Assembly (NCBI GenBank): GCA_022709105.1
Contig: JAKIXL010000075.1
Coordinates: 1 to 6,968 of the forward strand
Source of the DNA: Thermoplasmatota archaeon
Lineage (GTDB): Archaea; Thermoplasmatota; Thermoplasmata; Methanomassiliicoccales; Methanomassiliicoccaceae
DNA: 6,968 nt
Direction of reading: 5' to 3'
The notes under the pieces were generated by a model, which worked only from the letters and a program-made list of their open reading frames with translations, had not been told where the DNA came from and did not search any database. Shown here in pieces: positions 1-5,848 of the stretch; positions within the stretch are counted from its first letter, which is position 1, and every line of letters begins with the position of its first letter. The position numbers were made by a program, and so were the translations under genes.

Positions 1-72
1 CCACCCCGCTGTGTATCTCCCGCTATTGCAAGACCCAATATAAAGCTTTGTGATGCCTTAACGGCCCCAGGT
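1..72. other. Non-coding left edge with one TATA-like box
   Basis: No gene is supported here. The stretch lies downstream of the SCP2-like gene's TGA stop. It contains one AT-rich block near positions 36-46 (CAATATAAAGC on the plus strand, GCTTTATATTG on the minus strand) in otherwise GC-rich sequence. Read on the minus strand this could be a TATA box for a gene starting just left of the window. Read on the plus strand it has no gene to drive. No T-run that would suggest an archaeal terminator is seen on the minus strand. Confidence 0.35.
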
Positions 73-405
73 TCAGAACAGGTTCCTAAGCCGGAGCATA
101 TCATCGATGCTTCCCTTCAGCTTCAGCTTTCTTAGGGCCAAAGCCTTCATTGGTTTTATCTTTCCAGATATGAGGCCATCCATGGTCTCCGGGTCGGACA
201 GGATGGTGATGTCCGGATCATCGATGCGGCCTGCCTTGAAGTCGTTGACCCTCTCGTCGTGCAAGTGGAAATTGTATGTTTCGCTCTCGAGGTCGATGAG
301 CACCTTGCGGTCCACTCCCTTGAGCTCGCCGCGTATCTTCTCGTCGCTCTCGACCTTGTCATTGAACCTCTTGATGAGTTCTTGCAGTTTCGGCTCGATA
401 GTCAT
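73..405 (-). CDS. Small SCP2 sterol-carrier-like domain protein (110 aa)
   Basis: The gene encodes a 110-residue soluble protein made of one SCP2-like domain and nothing else. The hallmark is the C-terminal half: the D-P-D-I-T-I-L-S-D-P-E-T block (about residues 63-74), then L-I-S-G-K-I-K-P (about 78-85), a K-L-K-L-K-G-S strand (about 93-99) and a final M-L-R-L-R-N-L-F helix. This matches the family's pattern of 'pDvtitgdp...l.G...p..a...gklki.Gd...l..L..lF'. SCP2 domains bind hydrophobic ligands such as lipids or acyl chains in a tunnel. In archaea the ligand is unknown, so no substrate is assigned. There is no signal peptide or membrane segment, so the protein should be cytosolic. Its ATG start overlaps the rnhB stop as ATGA, so it is probably translated by coupling from the rnhB message. 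The family call is from motif recognition only. Confidence 0.75.
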   Translation of the reverse strand: MTIEPKLQELIKRFNDKVESDEKIRGELKGVDRKVLIDLESETYNFHLHDERVNDFKAGRIDDPDITILSDPETMDGLISGKIKPMKALALRKLKLKGSIDDMLRLRNLF

Positions 406-1067
406 CGTTCATCCATCCAATCTGTCAATCTGGTAACCCTGCTTAGCGAATATAAGTCCTTGGCCGTCTTCCAGGTCCCCCGCACGTGGGGCGGCAGAGA
501 GCCGTTCTCCTTCAGCCAGTCCTGTATGAATCCGATCGTAGTCCGGTCATGGGCGTAGCCTGAGCCGATCGGTCTCCCAAAAAAACTCTGGATGTCGTCC
601 ATGGCCTGGTCCCTCAGTACCTTGGCCACTATTGACGCCGCCGCCACCACGGGGTACATGGAATCCGCGTGATGGCTGCAGACCATCTCCGGCCGGCAGA
701 TGGTGCGTTCCGTGATGTTCCTGCCGAAGCGCTCCTCGATGACGTCCGCGGCGTCCACGAACACACGGTCTGGTCGAAGGCGGTCGATGAGGTCGGCGAA
801 AAGGGCTGCCTCAAGGGCGTTCAGGGTGTCCCGTCCCATGAGCTCATCGATCTCCGCGGCGGAGATGATGGAGACCTCTACAGCAGAGATCTTGCGGATC
901 TCGATGGCCAGTTCCTCCCTCTTCCTCCGGGTCAGGAGCTTGGAGTCCTTGACCTTGAGCCTCTTAAGAGCCCGGTCGTTCTCGACCATGACCGCGGCAA
1001 CGACCATCGGCCCCATCACTGGACCTCGGCCGGCCTCATCCACCCCGCAGATCACGGTACCGCTCAA
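402..1067 (-). CDS. rnhB: Ribonuclease HII
   Basis: RNase HII cleaves the RNA strand of RNA-DNA hybrids. It removes ribonucleotides misincorporated in DNA and RNA primers during replication and repair in the cytosol. From the TTG start used here the product is 221 residues, within the usual range. The active-site carboxylates are visible: D10 and E11 in G-V-D-E-A-G-R-G-P, D105 in V-F-V-D-A, and D135 in H-H-A-D-S-M-Y-P, followed by V-V-A-A-A-S-I-V-A-K. The C-terminal G-S-G-Y and W-K-T blocks are also typical. The frame is open back to an ATG at 1139, but those residues (starting P-P-R-L-I-N) resemble no family member. Two better starts exist: TTG at 1067 with GGAG six bases upstream, and GTG at 1055, which gives M-I-C-G-V-D-E-A, the usual archaeal N-terminus, and would suit a leaderless message from the TATATA at 1079-1084. 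The gene is divergent from the DUF362 gene and overlaps the SCP2-like gene by four bases. Confidence 0.93.
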   Translation of the reverse strand: MSGTVICGVDEAGRGPVMGPMVVAAVMVENDRALKRLKVKDSKLLTRRKREELAIEIRKISAVEVSIISAAEIDELMGRDTLNALEAALFADLIDRLRPDRVFVDAADVIEERFGRNITERTICRPEMVCSHHADSMYPVVAAASIVAKVLRDQAMDDIQSFFGRPIGSGYAHDRTTIGFIQDWLKENGSLPPHVRGTWKTAKDLYSLSRVTRLTDWMDER

Positions 1068-1084
1068 TTTTCTCTCCGTATATA
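1065..1084 (-). promoter_or_regulatory. Promoter and start region of rnhB
   Basis: On the minus strand TATATA (1084-1079) lies 24-29 bases before GTG 1055, the spacing expected for an archaeal TATA box and a leaderless transcript starting at that codon. GGAG (1077-1074) lies six bases before TTG 1067 and would be a good Shine-Dalgarno site for that start. Both cannot be fully right: a message starting near 1056 would not contain TTG 1067. TATATA is symmetric, so it could also sit in a promoter for the divergent gene, although it is about 72 bases from that ATG. Confidence 0.45.
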
Positions 1085-1120
1085 GCAATATCGAACCGAG
1101 GGCTGCGGGCGCGGGAAGGT

Positions 1121-1129
1121 TAATCAATC
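1121..1129 (+). promoter_or_regulatory. Possible TATA box of the DUF362 gene
   Basis: TTAATCAAT is the only AT-rich block close to the ATG at 1156. It would place transcription start near 1149-1152, giving a leader of only a few bases. No clear Shine-Dalgarno site precedes the ATG (the upstream bases are CCTGCGGTAAT), so a near-leaderless message is consistent. The box is a poor match to a canonical archaeal TATA element, so this is tentative. Confidence 0.3.
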
Positions 1130-1155
1130 GCGGCGGCACTCAGTCCTGCGGTAAT

Positions 1156-2262
1156 ATGTCCGAGGTGTACTTCGCCGACCTGAAGGCCGATCGAGCGTCC
1201 AGGAACGTGCCGAACAAGATCCAGAAGCTCTTCCGGAGGGCCAGACTGGAAAGCACCTTCTCCCCCGGCGACCTGGTGGCGGTGAAGACCCACTTCGGGG
1301 AAGAAGGTTTGACCTCATATCTCAGGCCGGAACTGGTCTCCAAGGTCGTCGACCTCGTGTCCAAGGCCGGCGGGAGGCCTTTCCTCACCGACTGCAGCAC
1401 CTTGTACAAAGGAATGAGGACCAACGCGGTCGACCACCTTCTGCTAGCGGCGAGGCATGGGTTCACCTATCCCGTGATAAACGTCCCGGTGATCATAGCT
1501 GATGGGTTGAGGGGCACCGACCATGTGGAGGTTCCAGTAGGCTTGAGGCACTGCTCCACGGTGAAGTACGGAGCTGCCGCTCATCATGCGGACGCTCTCA
1601 TGGTGGTGTCGCACTTCAAGGGACACGGCCTGACCGGCTTCGGCGGGGCGATCAAGAACGTGGCCATGGGCCTGGGGTCCAGGCGGGGCAAGATGGAGAT
1701 GCATGCTCTGGTCCGCGCGAAGGTTATCGAGAGCACGTGCAAGGGGTGTGGGCAATGCGTTGTGCGGTGCCCGGCGGATGCCATTCGGATCAAGGGCCGA
1801 AAGGCCGTGATCGATCCGGAGAAGTGCATCGGCTGCGGCGAGTGCAACGTGGCCTGCCAACACGGGAGCATCGACCTCGGTGATTGGAACAACTACATCG
1901 CCCTCCAGGAGCGCATGGTAGAGTACTGTTATGGCATTCTCAAGGGCAAGAGGGGCAAGGCCGGGTACATGACCTTCATTATGAACGTGACCCCGCTGTG
2001 TGACTGCTACGACTTCAACGACGCCCCGATCGTCCCGGACATCGGGATATTGGCCTCAAAGGACATCGTGGCCATCGATCAGGCCGCGGCCGATCTTGTG
2101 AACCGTGCGCCAGGAATGCCGGACAGCAGGCTGAAGGACGCTCGCGTTCCCGGGACCGATAAGTTCAGGCAGATAGTGGATGCCGACTGGACCGCCCAGT
2201 TGCGGTACGCGGAGGAACTGGGCCTGGGCGAGCGGACCTATGATCTCATTAAGGTGAGGTGA
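1156..2262 (+). CDS. DUF362 protein with two [4Fe-4S] ferredoxin motifs
   Basis: The product has 368 residues: an N-terminal DUF362 region (about 1-185), an inserted 2x[4Fe-4S] ferredoxin module (about 193-240) and a C-terminal DUF362 region (about 245-355). The N-terminal part includes V-A-V-K-T-H-F-G-E-E-G, F-L-T-D-C-S-T-L-Y, S-H-F-K-G-H-G-L-T-G-F-G-G and A-I-K-N-V-A-M-G, all recognisable DUF362 signatures. Cluster ligands are C195, C198, C201 and C205, and C224, C227, C230 and C234. The first motif ends in the usual C-P; the second ends in C-Q. A later C-D-C-Y-D-F-N-D block and I-D-Q-A-A-A-D-L are also typical. The family is annotated as uncharacterised Fe-S centre protein. Electron transfer or a redox enzyme role is plausible, but no reaction is known to me. 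No signal peptide or membrane segment is seen. ATG 1156 is preferred because the residues upstream in this frame are the antisense of rnhB. Confidence 0.88.
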   Translation: MSEVYFADLKADRASRNVPNKIQKLFRRARLESTFSPGDLVAVKTHFGEEGLTSYLRPELVSKVVDLVSKAGGRPFLTDCSTLYKGMRTNAVDHLLLAARHGFTYPVINVPVIIADGLRGTDHVEVPVGLRHCSTVKYGAAAHHADALMVVSHFKGHGLTGFGGAIKNVAMGLGSRRGKMEMHALVRAKVIESTCKGCGQCVVRCPADAIRIKGRKAVIDPEKCIGCGECNVACQHGSIDLGDWNNYIALQERMVEYCYGILKGKRGKAGYMTFIMNVTPLCDCYDFNDAPIVPDIGILASKDIVAIDQAAADLVNRAPGMPDSRLKDARVPGTDKFRQIVDADWTAQLRYAEELGLGERTYDLIKVR

Positions 2263-2271
2263 GGTGAGGTG
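2253..2271 (+). repeat. Short GGTGA tandem repeat across the DUF362 stop codon
   Basis: Three perfect copies of GGTGA plus a partial fourth (GGTG) run from the last DUF362 codons through the TGA and beyond. Each unit resembles a Shine-Dalgarno core (GAGGTGA). The run contains TGA in every frame as it repeats, so gain or loss of a unit would change only the last residue or two of the protein. It is too short to call anything but a small microsatellite. Confidence 0.7.
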
Positions 2272-2277
2272 GCTACG

Positions 2278-2322
2278 CTAACGCCTGTAGCTACAAAATC
2301 TATATTGACCTACAGATGTTAG
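2278..2322. promoter_or_regulatory. Imperfect inverted repeat flanking the mptA TATA box (candidate operator)
   Basis: The left arm CTAACGCCTGTAG (2278-2290) and right arm CTACAGATGTTAG (2310-2322) are reverse complements at 11 of 13 positions. The 19-base spacer holds the TATA-like box. Arm centres are 2284 and 2316, 32 bases apart, close to three helical turns, so dimers on both arms would face the same side of DNA. The left arm also overlaps a perfect 10-base palindrome, TGTAGCTACA (2286-2295). Transcription from this TATA box would start downstream of both arms, so the symmetry is better explained as a DNA-binding site than as an RNA hairpin. The regulator is unknown. Confidence 0.5.
2299..2306 (+). 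promoter_or_regulatory. TATA box of mptA
   Basis: TCTATATT, preceded by the A-rich CAAAA, stands out from GC-rich surroundings. Counting about 25 bases on puts transcription start near 2327-2330, giving a short leader that carries a GGGTGAT Shine-Dalgarno-like sequence at 2339-2345. A separate promoter fits the 113-base gap after the DUF362 gene. Confidence 0.55.
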
Positions 2323-2338
2323 AGCAGGTCGCGCAATA

Positions 2339-2345
2339 GGGTGAT
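2339..2345 (+). promoter_or_regulatory. Shine-Dalgarno-like site implying an upstream mptA start
   Basis: GGGTGAT resembles the tail of the ideal GGAGGTGAT. It lies 30 bases before TTG 2376, too far to serve that codon, but three to nine bases before the in-frame codons ATC 2349, ACG 2352 and ACG 2355. It also follows the in-frame stop TAG (2337-2339) almost directly. Its position therefore argues that translation begins upstream of TTG 2376. Confidence 0.45.
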
Positions 2346-2375
2346 ATCATCACGACGGACGTTCAGAACCGGAAA

Positions 2376-3224
2376 TTGGCCAACGGCTTCAAGCTCACCA
2401 GGGTAGGGGTCACTGGTGTCAAAAAGCCGGTACGGATCACTAGGGCCGGAAGGAACAACATCCTTTTCTGTACGATCGATGTATATGTCGATCTTCCGGC
2501 GACCCAGAAAGGGTCCCACTTGTCACGCAACCTTGAGGTCATTAACGAAACGGTCAATCGGAGCATGGTCGACTCGATAGCGGGCATCGAGATAATAGCC
2601 GCGGATATCTGCCGGGCCCTGAGAGAGAAGCATGAGTACTCGAGCTACGCAGAGGTGCGATTGGTGGCCGACTATTTCGTGGAGCGCCCCGGGCCCAGCG
2701 GAAAACGGAACCTCGAATCGTTCAAAATAATGGCCAACGCGGTGAGCAGGAACGGTGACAGCCTAAGGAAAATGATCGGTGTGGAGGTCGTGGGCATGAC
2801 GGCCTGCCCTTGCGCTATGGAGACGGTCAAGGAGCAGTACGGGAACAACGTCGCGTTCGAGAACGACCTTCCGATCATAAGCCATAACCAGCGTAACATC
2901 GCGACGGTCATGGTGGAGGTCCCAGAAGAGTATGATGTTGAGGCCAACGAGCTTATCGACCTCGTTGAATCGTCCTTCTCCTCGGCGACCTATGAGGTAC
3001 TGAAGAGGGCCGATGAGGCCGCAGTGGTACTGCAGGCCCACCAACAGCCCAAGTTCGTCGAGGATGTGGTCCGCACCATGCTCTCCAAGCTCTTGGTCCA
3101 TCTGGAAGACATGCCGGACGGGGCGCTGGTGACGGTGAGGAGCGAGAGCGAGGAGTCCATCCACAAGCACAACGCCTTCGCCGAGAGGACCGCCAGTCTA
3201 GGCGAGCTGCGCACAGGGGATTAG
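2376..3224 (+). CDS. mptA: GTP cyclohydrolase MptA (type IV, FolE2/MptA family)
   Basis: MptA is an Fe(II)-dependent enzyme that turns GTP into 7,8-dihydroneopterin 2',3'-cyclic phosphate, the first step of tetrahydromethanopterin (or archaeal folate) synthesis in the cytosol. From TTG 2376 the product is 282 residues. Family signatures are clear: L-T-R-V-G-V-T-G-V-K-K near the N-terminus, a V-D-L-P-A-T-Q-K-G-S-H-L-S-R-N block (about 38-52), A-C-P-C with C144 and C146, S-H-N-Q-R with H170, and H-K-H-N-A-F-A-E-R (H263, H265, E270). The cysteine and histidines are the expected metal-site and catalytic residues. The reading frame continues upstream to TAG 2337-2339 and encodes I-I-T-T-D-V-Q-N-R-K; D-V-Q is a conserved N-terminal element of this family, so the true start is probably a non-standard codon near 2346-2355. 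TTG 2376 is simply the first ordinary start codon. The stop overlaps that of the convergent kinase gene. Confidence 0.93.
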   Translation: MANGFKLTRVGVTGVKKPVRITRAGRNNILFCTIDVYVDLPATQKGSHLSRNLEVINETVNRSMVDSIAGIEIIAADICRALREKHEYSSYAEVRLVADYFVERPGPSGKRNLESFKIMANAVSRNGDSLRKMIGVEVVGMTACPCAMETVKEQYGNNVAFENDLPIISHNQRNIATVMVEVPEEYDVEANELIDLVESSFSSATYEVLKRADEAAVVLQAHQQPKFVEDVVRTMLSKLLVHLEDMPDGALVTVRSESEESIHKHNAFAERTASLGELRTGD

Positions 3225-5551
3225 ATCATTGGCCTGGCGTCCCCGGTGACTGCAGGTAGAAGGACCACGAACCTCGCCCCTTTCGATGGATCGCCGGGCA
3301 CGCGGTCCTCGACCCATACCCTGCCGTTGAGGTCCTCGACCAGTTTCTTCACGAGATAGAGGCCCAGACCGCTCCCTGTGGTCTTGGTGCGCCCCCTCAT
3401 CTTTCGCTGGAAGAGCTTGCTCTTCAGATCATCGGGGATCCCTGGGCCGTCGTCCTCCACCCACACCTTATAGTGCTCCCTCCCGGCCTCGAAGACCTTG
3501 TTGAGCACGATCGATATCTCCACGGGACCGGTGGAATGCTTGATCGAGTTGCTCAAGAGATTTGTGAACACGTCCCTCAGCAGGTCTCCGGCCATTACGA
3601 ACTTCTTGATGGATGCCTTATAGTTTATCTTGACCTCTCTGCCCGGATAGTGCTCGAACTCCGCCCTTACGTCCTCTAGCAGCCACCCCAGGTCGACCAG
3701 TCCGTATTTCGAATCGTGGCTTTCCACCCTTTGGATCTTGCGGACTGTCTCGATAAGCTCGTTGCTGCTGGAAAGGATGTCCTGGGACTTGGAGAAGTAT
3801 TGCATGTTCTTCGCTTCGATGTCCATCTTGTCAACGGCAGCCTGGAGATAGCTTGAGACCGCGGCGTTCATATTGCTGATGTCATGCGACAGCAGGTCGA
3901 TGTAAAGCTCCGCCTGCTCCTTGGCCTCGATGGCATCGTGCTCCAGCTTCCTCTGCCTGGTGATGTCCTGAACGACGCTCACCCCCCCGATGATCTTATT
4001 CGATCCATCGTGGATGGGCGCTGCCGAGCACAATATGGTCCCCCGGCTGCCGTCGAGCCGCTGGATATCGATCACGTTGCCCACGACGGTCTCCCCCTTT
4101 CGGATAGCGATGGCGATCGGCCATTCGTCCGGCCGCACGGTCATGCCGTTATCTGCCCACCAGCCCTTGAGCGCCTTGTAGTCCTTAAGGCTGGACAGGG
4201 TAGGCAATCTGCCGCCCCAGATGACGTCAACAAGGTCATTGCTCATCACTGTCTTTCCAACGTTGTCAGAAACGCTCACGCCCACGGGCAGGTTGTCCAG
4301 AATCGCCCTTACCCATCGCTTCTCTGCGTCCGCCCGGGCGGCCATCTCCTCCATGCGGTTCCTTGCCGAGACCTGTTCCGTTACGTCGGTCAGAAGGACC
4401 AGAGCGCCCTTCTCCCCGACCTTGTACTGGATCGGGACGATCGATATGTTCAGGAACGTCCGCTTGCCATTGAGCGTGATGGTCTCCGCCTCCTTCCGGC
4501 CGCTTGGAGCATTGTTCCTCAGCACCGCCTGGACCTTATCGGTAAGGTCCAGGGGCGGTGCCGACACCTGCGTCAACGGCTTCCCGGCCATCAGCTCTGC
4601 CCATACCGTGTCCCCGCAGACATCGGCGAAGGCCTGGTTCGCCCATCTCACCTTGAGGTCATTGCCCGAGAGCGCCAGTATCCCTGCCGGAGCGTTCTCA
4701 ATCACCGTCTGGAGCATTTTCCTCTGCTCCTCCACCTCCAGCGCCAGGCGGGCCCTCTCCTCCTCGGCGCGCCTGCGTTCGGTGATGTCGTGCACGATCG
4801 AGTAGGTATAGGTCCGGTTCTCGATGTGTATCGGGCCGGTAACGACCTCCACATCGCGTAATTGCCCATCGGCAAGGCGATGCTTGAGGAAGAGAGGGCT
4901 CATCTCATTGGACGATGCATCCTCTGCTCCCGGACCCTCTGAGCATATTATGTAATGAAGGTCCTTCCCGATAAGGTCCTGCCGGCCATATCCATAGAAG
5001 TCAACCGCCGCCTGATTGACGTCCACTATCTTGTTCTTGGCCGGGTCCGCGATGAACATGACCGCGTGGTTCTCCTTGAACAGGCTGACATAGCGGTCGT
5101 TGCTCTCCCTCAGCTCCTCCAGCATTCGCTTTCTCTGGATAGCGTATCTTATGGCCCGCTCGACGCCTGTCTCGTCCACCTCGCCCTTGACGAGGTAATC
5201 CTGAGCGCCTATGGTCATGGCCTTAACGCCCAGCTCGACGTCGGTGAGGCCGGTCAGCACTATGGTGGGGAGCTTTGGGTAGGAGGCGTTCATCGTTTCC
5301 AGGGTTTTCAATCCGGAGGAGTCCGGCAGGCCAAGATCGAGGAGCACGATGTCCGGAGCCTCATCCTCCACCATCTTCAGCGCAGCGCTCAGGCGATCGA
5401 CGGACATCAGTGCGAACCTCGCGGAACGGGACTCGTTGAGCATCTCGCGCATCAGGGCCACATCCCCAGGGTTGTCTTCCACGAGAAGTACCCTTACTAT
5501 GTTGTTCGCCGAACCGCTTCGATCAGGATCGTTAACCATGGTGATGACCAT
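3221..5551 (-). CDS. Soluble hybrid sensor histidine kinase, REC-PAS-PAS-PAS-HisKA-HATPase
   Basis: A 776-residue (from ATG 5551) signalling kinase. Order: response-regulator receiver (about 18-137; acidic pair E25/D26, phospho-acceptor D72, T100, K122), PAS1 (about 154-255, ending in the D-I-T-E-R-R PAC motif), a charged coiled coil (about 256-280), PAS2 (about 283-393), PAS3 (about 413-533), a dimerisation/phosphoacceptor region with H556 in L-L-S-H-D-I-S-N, and an ATPase domain with N-box N668, D-D-G-P-G-I-P at 700-706 and G-S-G-L-G-L at 726-731. No membrane segment is visible, so it should sense a cytosolic signal or accept phosphate from another kinase; the ligand is unknown. No separate response regulator is adjacent. 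The frame is open to GTG 5656, with ATGs at 5632 and 5581. ATG 5551 was chosen because GAGGT lies seven bases upstream and the receiver starts soon after. Confidence 0.9.
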   Translation of the reverse strand: MVITMVNDPDRSGSANNIVRVLLVEDNPGDVALMREMLNESRSARFALMSVDRLSAALKMVEDEAPDIVLLDLGLPDSSGLKTLETMNASYPKLPTIVLTGLTDVELGVKAMTIGAQDYLVKGEVDETGVERAIRYAIQRKRMLEELRESNDRYVSLFKENHAVMFIADPAKNKIVDVNQAAVDFYGYGRQDLIGKDLHYIICSEGPGAEDASSNEMSPLFLKHRLADGQLRDVEVVTGPIHIENRTYTYSIVHDITERRRAEEERARLALEVEEQRKMLQTVIENAPAGILALSGNDLKVRWANQAFADVCGDTVWAELMAGKPLTQVSAPPLDLTDKVQAVLRNNAPSGRKEAETITLNGKRTFLNISIVPIQYKVGEKGALVLLTDVTEQVSARNRMEEMAARADAEKRWVRAILDNLPVGVSVSDNVGKTVMSNDLVDVIWGGRLPTLSSLKDYKALKGWWADNGMTVRPDEWPIAIAIRKGETVVGNVIDIQRLDGSRGTILCSAAPIHDGSNKIIGGVSVVQDITRQRKLEHDAIEAKEQAELYIDLLSHDISNMNAAVSSYLQAAVDKMDIEAKNMQYFSKSQDILSSSNELIETVRKIQRVESHDSKYGLVDLGWLLEDVRAEFEHYPGREVKINYKASIKKFVMAGDLLRDVFTNLLSNSIKHSTGPVEISIVLNKVFEAGREHYKVWVEDDGPGIPDDLKSKLFQRKMRGRTKTTGSGLGLYLVKKLVEDLNGRVWVEDRVPGDPSKGARFVVLLPAVTGDARPMI

Positions 5552-5611
5552 CTCAAGGACCTCGTTGCTCCTCCGCTCCATCCGACCATCGATGGTTCGC
5601 GTTGGCTCCCC

Positions 5612-5625
5612 ATATGAATAAAACC
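5612..5625 (-). promoter_or_regulatory. Possible TATA box of the histidine kinase gene
   Basis: On the minus strand TTTTATTCATATG is the most AT-rich block near the kinase start. It would place transcription start near 5590-5597, giving a leader of about 40-45 bases to ATG 5551 or about 10-15 to ATG 5581. If the promoter is here, the longer forms beginning at GTG 5656 or ATG 5632 are not made from it. Confidence 0.35.
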
Positions 5626-5807
5626 TCTCCATGCCTACGGCGATAGGGTCTTTCACCCATCACGTCGCAACCCCTGTCCGGCGATCGGCCCGTCCAACAG
5701 TGCTCTCATCGGCTGAACCGTTCTAACCGGACAATGATTAAAGTGGTTTGGGATTATATTAGCCTAACCGTAAGATGGTCCCAATTGCCGCGATGTCGAG
5801 AATTGTC

Positions 5808-5817
5808 CTTTTTATTC
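5808..5817 (+). promoter_or_regulatory. Possible TATA box of the phosphatase gene
   Basis: CTTTTTATTC lies about 25 bases before 5838, where the GGAG Shine-Dalgarno site begins, so a message from it would have a leader of about ten bases. The alternative box at 5752-5762 would give a leader of about 65 bases. Confidence 0.4.
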
Positions 5818-5848
5818 CCACATGTGATGAAAGGTCCGGAGAGCGGAA

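Larger units (their letters stand above)
5552..5848. promoter_or_regulatory. Divergent intergenic region between kinase and phosphatase genes
   Basis: About 300 bases without a supported gene, if the kinase starts at 5551. It contains the kinase TATA-like block (5612-5625), a second block GATTATATTAG at 5752-5762 that could act in either direction, and a third, CTTTTTATTC at 5808-5817. CTAACCG occurs at 5723-5729 and 5764-5770, with a near copy CTGAACCG at 5713-5720, so copies lie on both sides of the central TATA-like block. An 8-base palindrome CACATGTG is at 5819-5826. No RNA gene fold was recognised. Confidence 0.4.

Noticed and set aside
700..1155. Long plus-strand open frame over rnhB that runs in frame into the DUF362 gene
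   Set aside because: It is the antisense of a clearly conserved rnhB, is low-complexity (rich in S, R and M) and resembles no protein. The DUF362 fold begins at ATG 1156.
1444..1863. Minus-strand 139-codon frame inside the DUF362 gene
   Set aside because: Shadow of the ferredoxin and DUF362 coding sequence, with no ribosome site or family likeness.
2269..2294. Hairpin (8-pair stem with one G-T pair, arms GTGGCTAC and GTAGCTAC) considered as a terminator for the DUF362 gene
   Set aside because: It is followed by A-rich rather than T-rich sequence, and archaeal termination depends mainly on T-runs. The symmetry is better explained by the promoter-flanking repeat.
3884..4861. 325-codon plus-strand open frame antisense to the kinase
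   Set aside because: The kinase frame shows intact PAS and HisKA motifs throughout; the antisense product is R/H/L/P-rich with no domain, typical of a high-GC shadow.
4955..5617. 220-codon plus-strand open frame antisense to the receiver and first PAS domain
   Set aside because: Same reason: it mirrors a conserved coding frame and has no recognisable motif or start signal.
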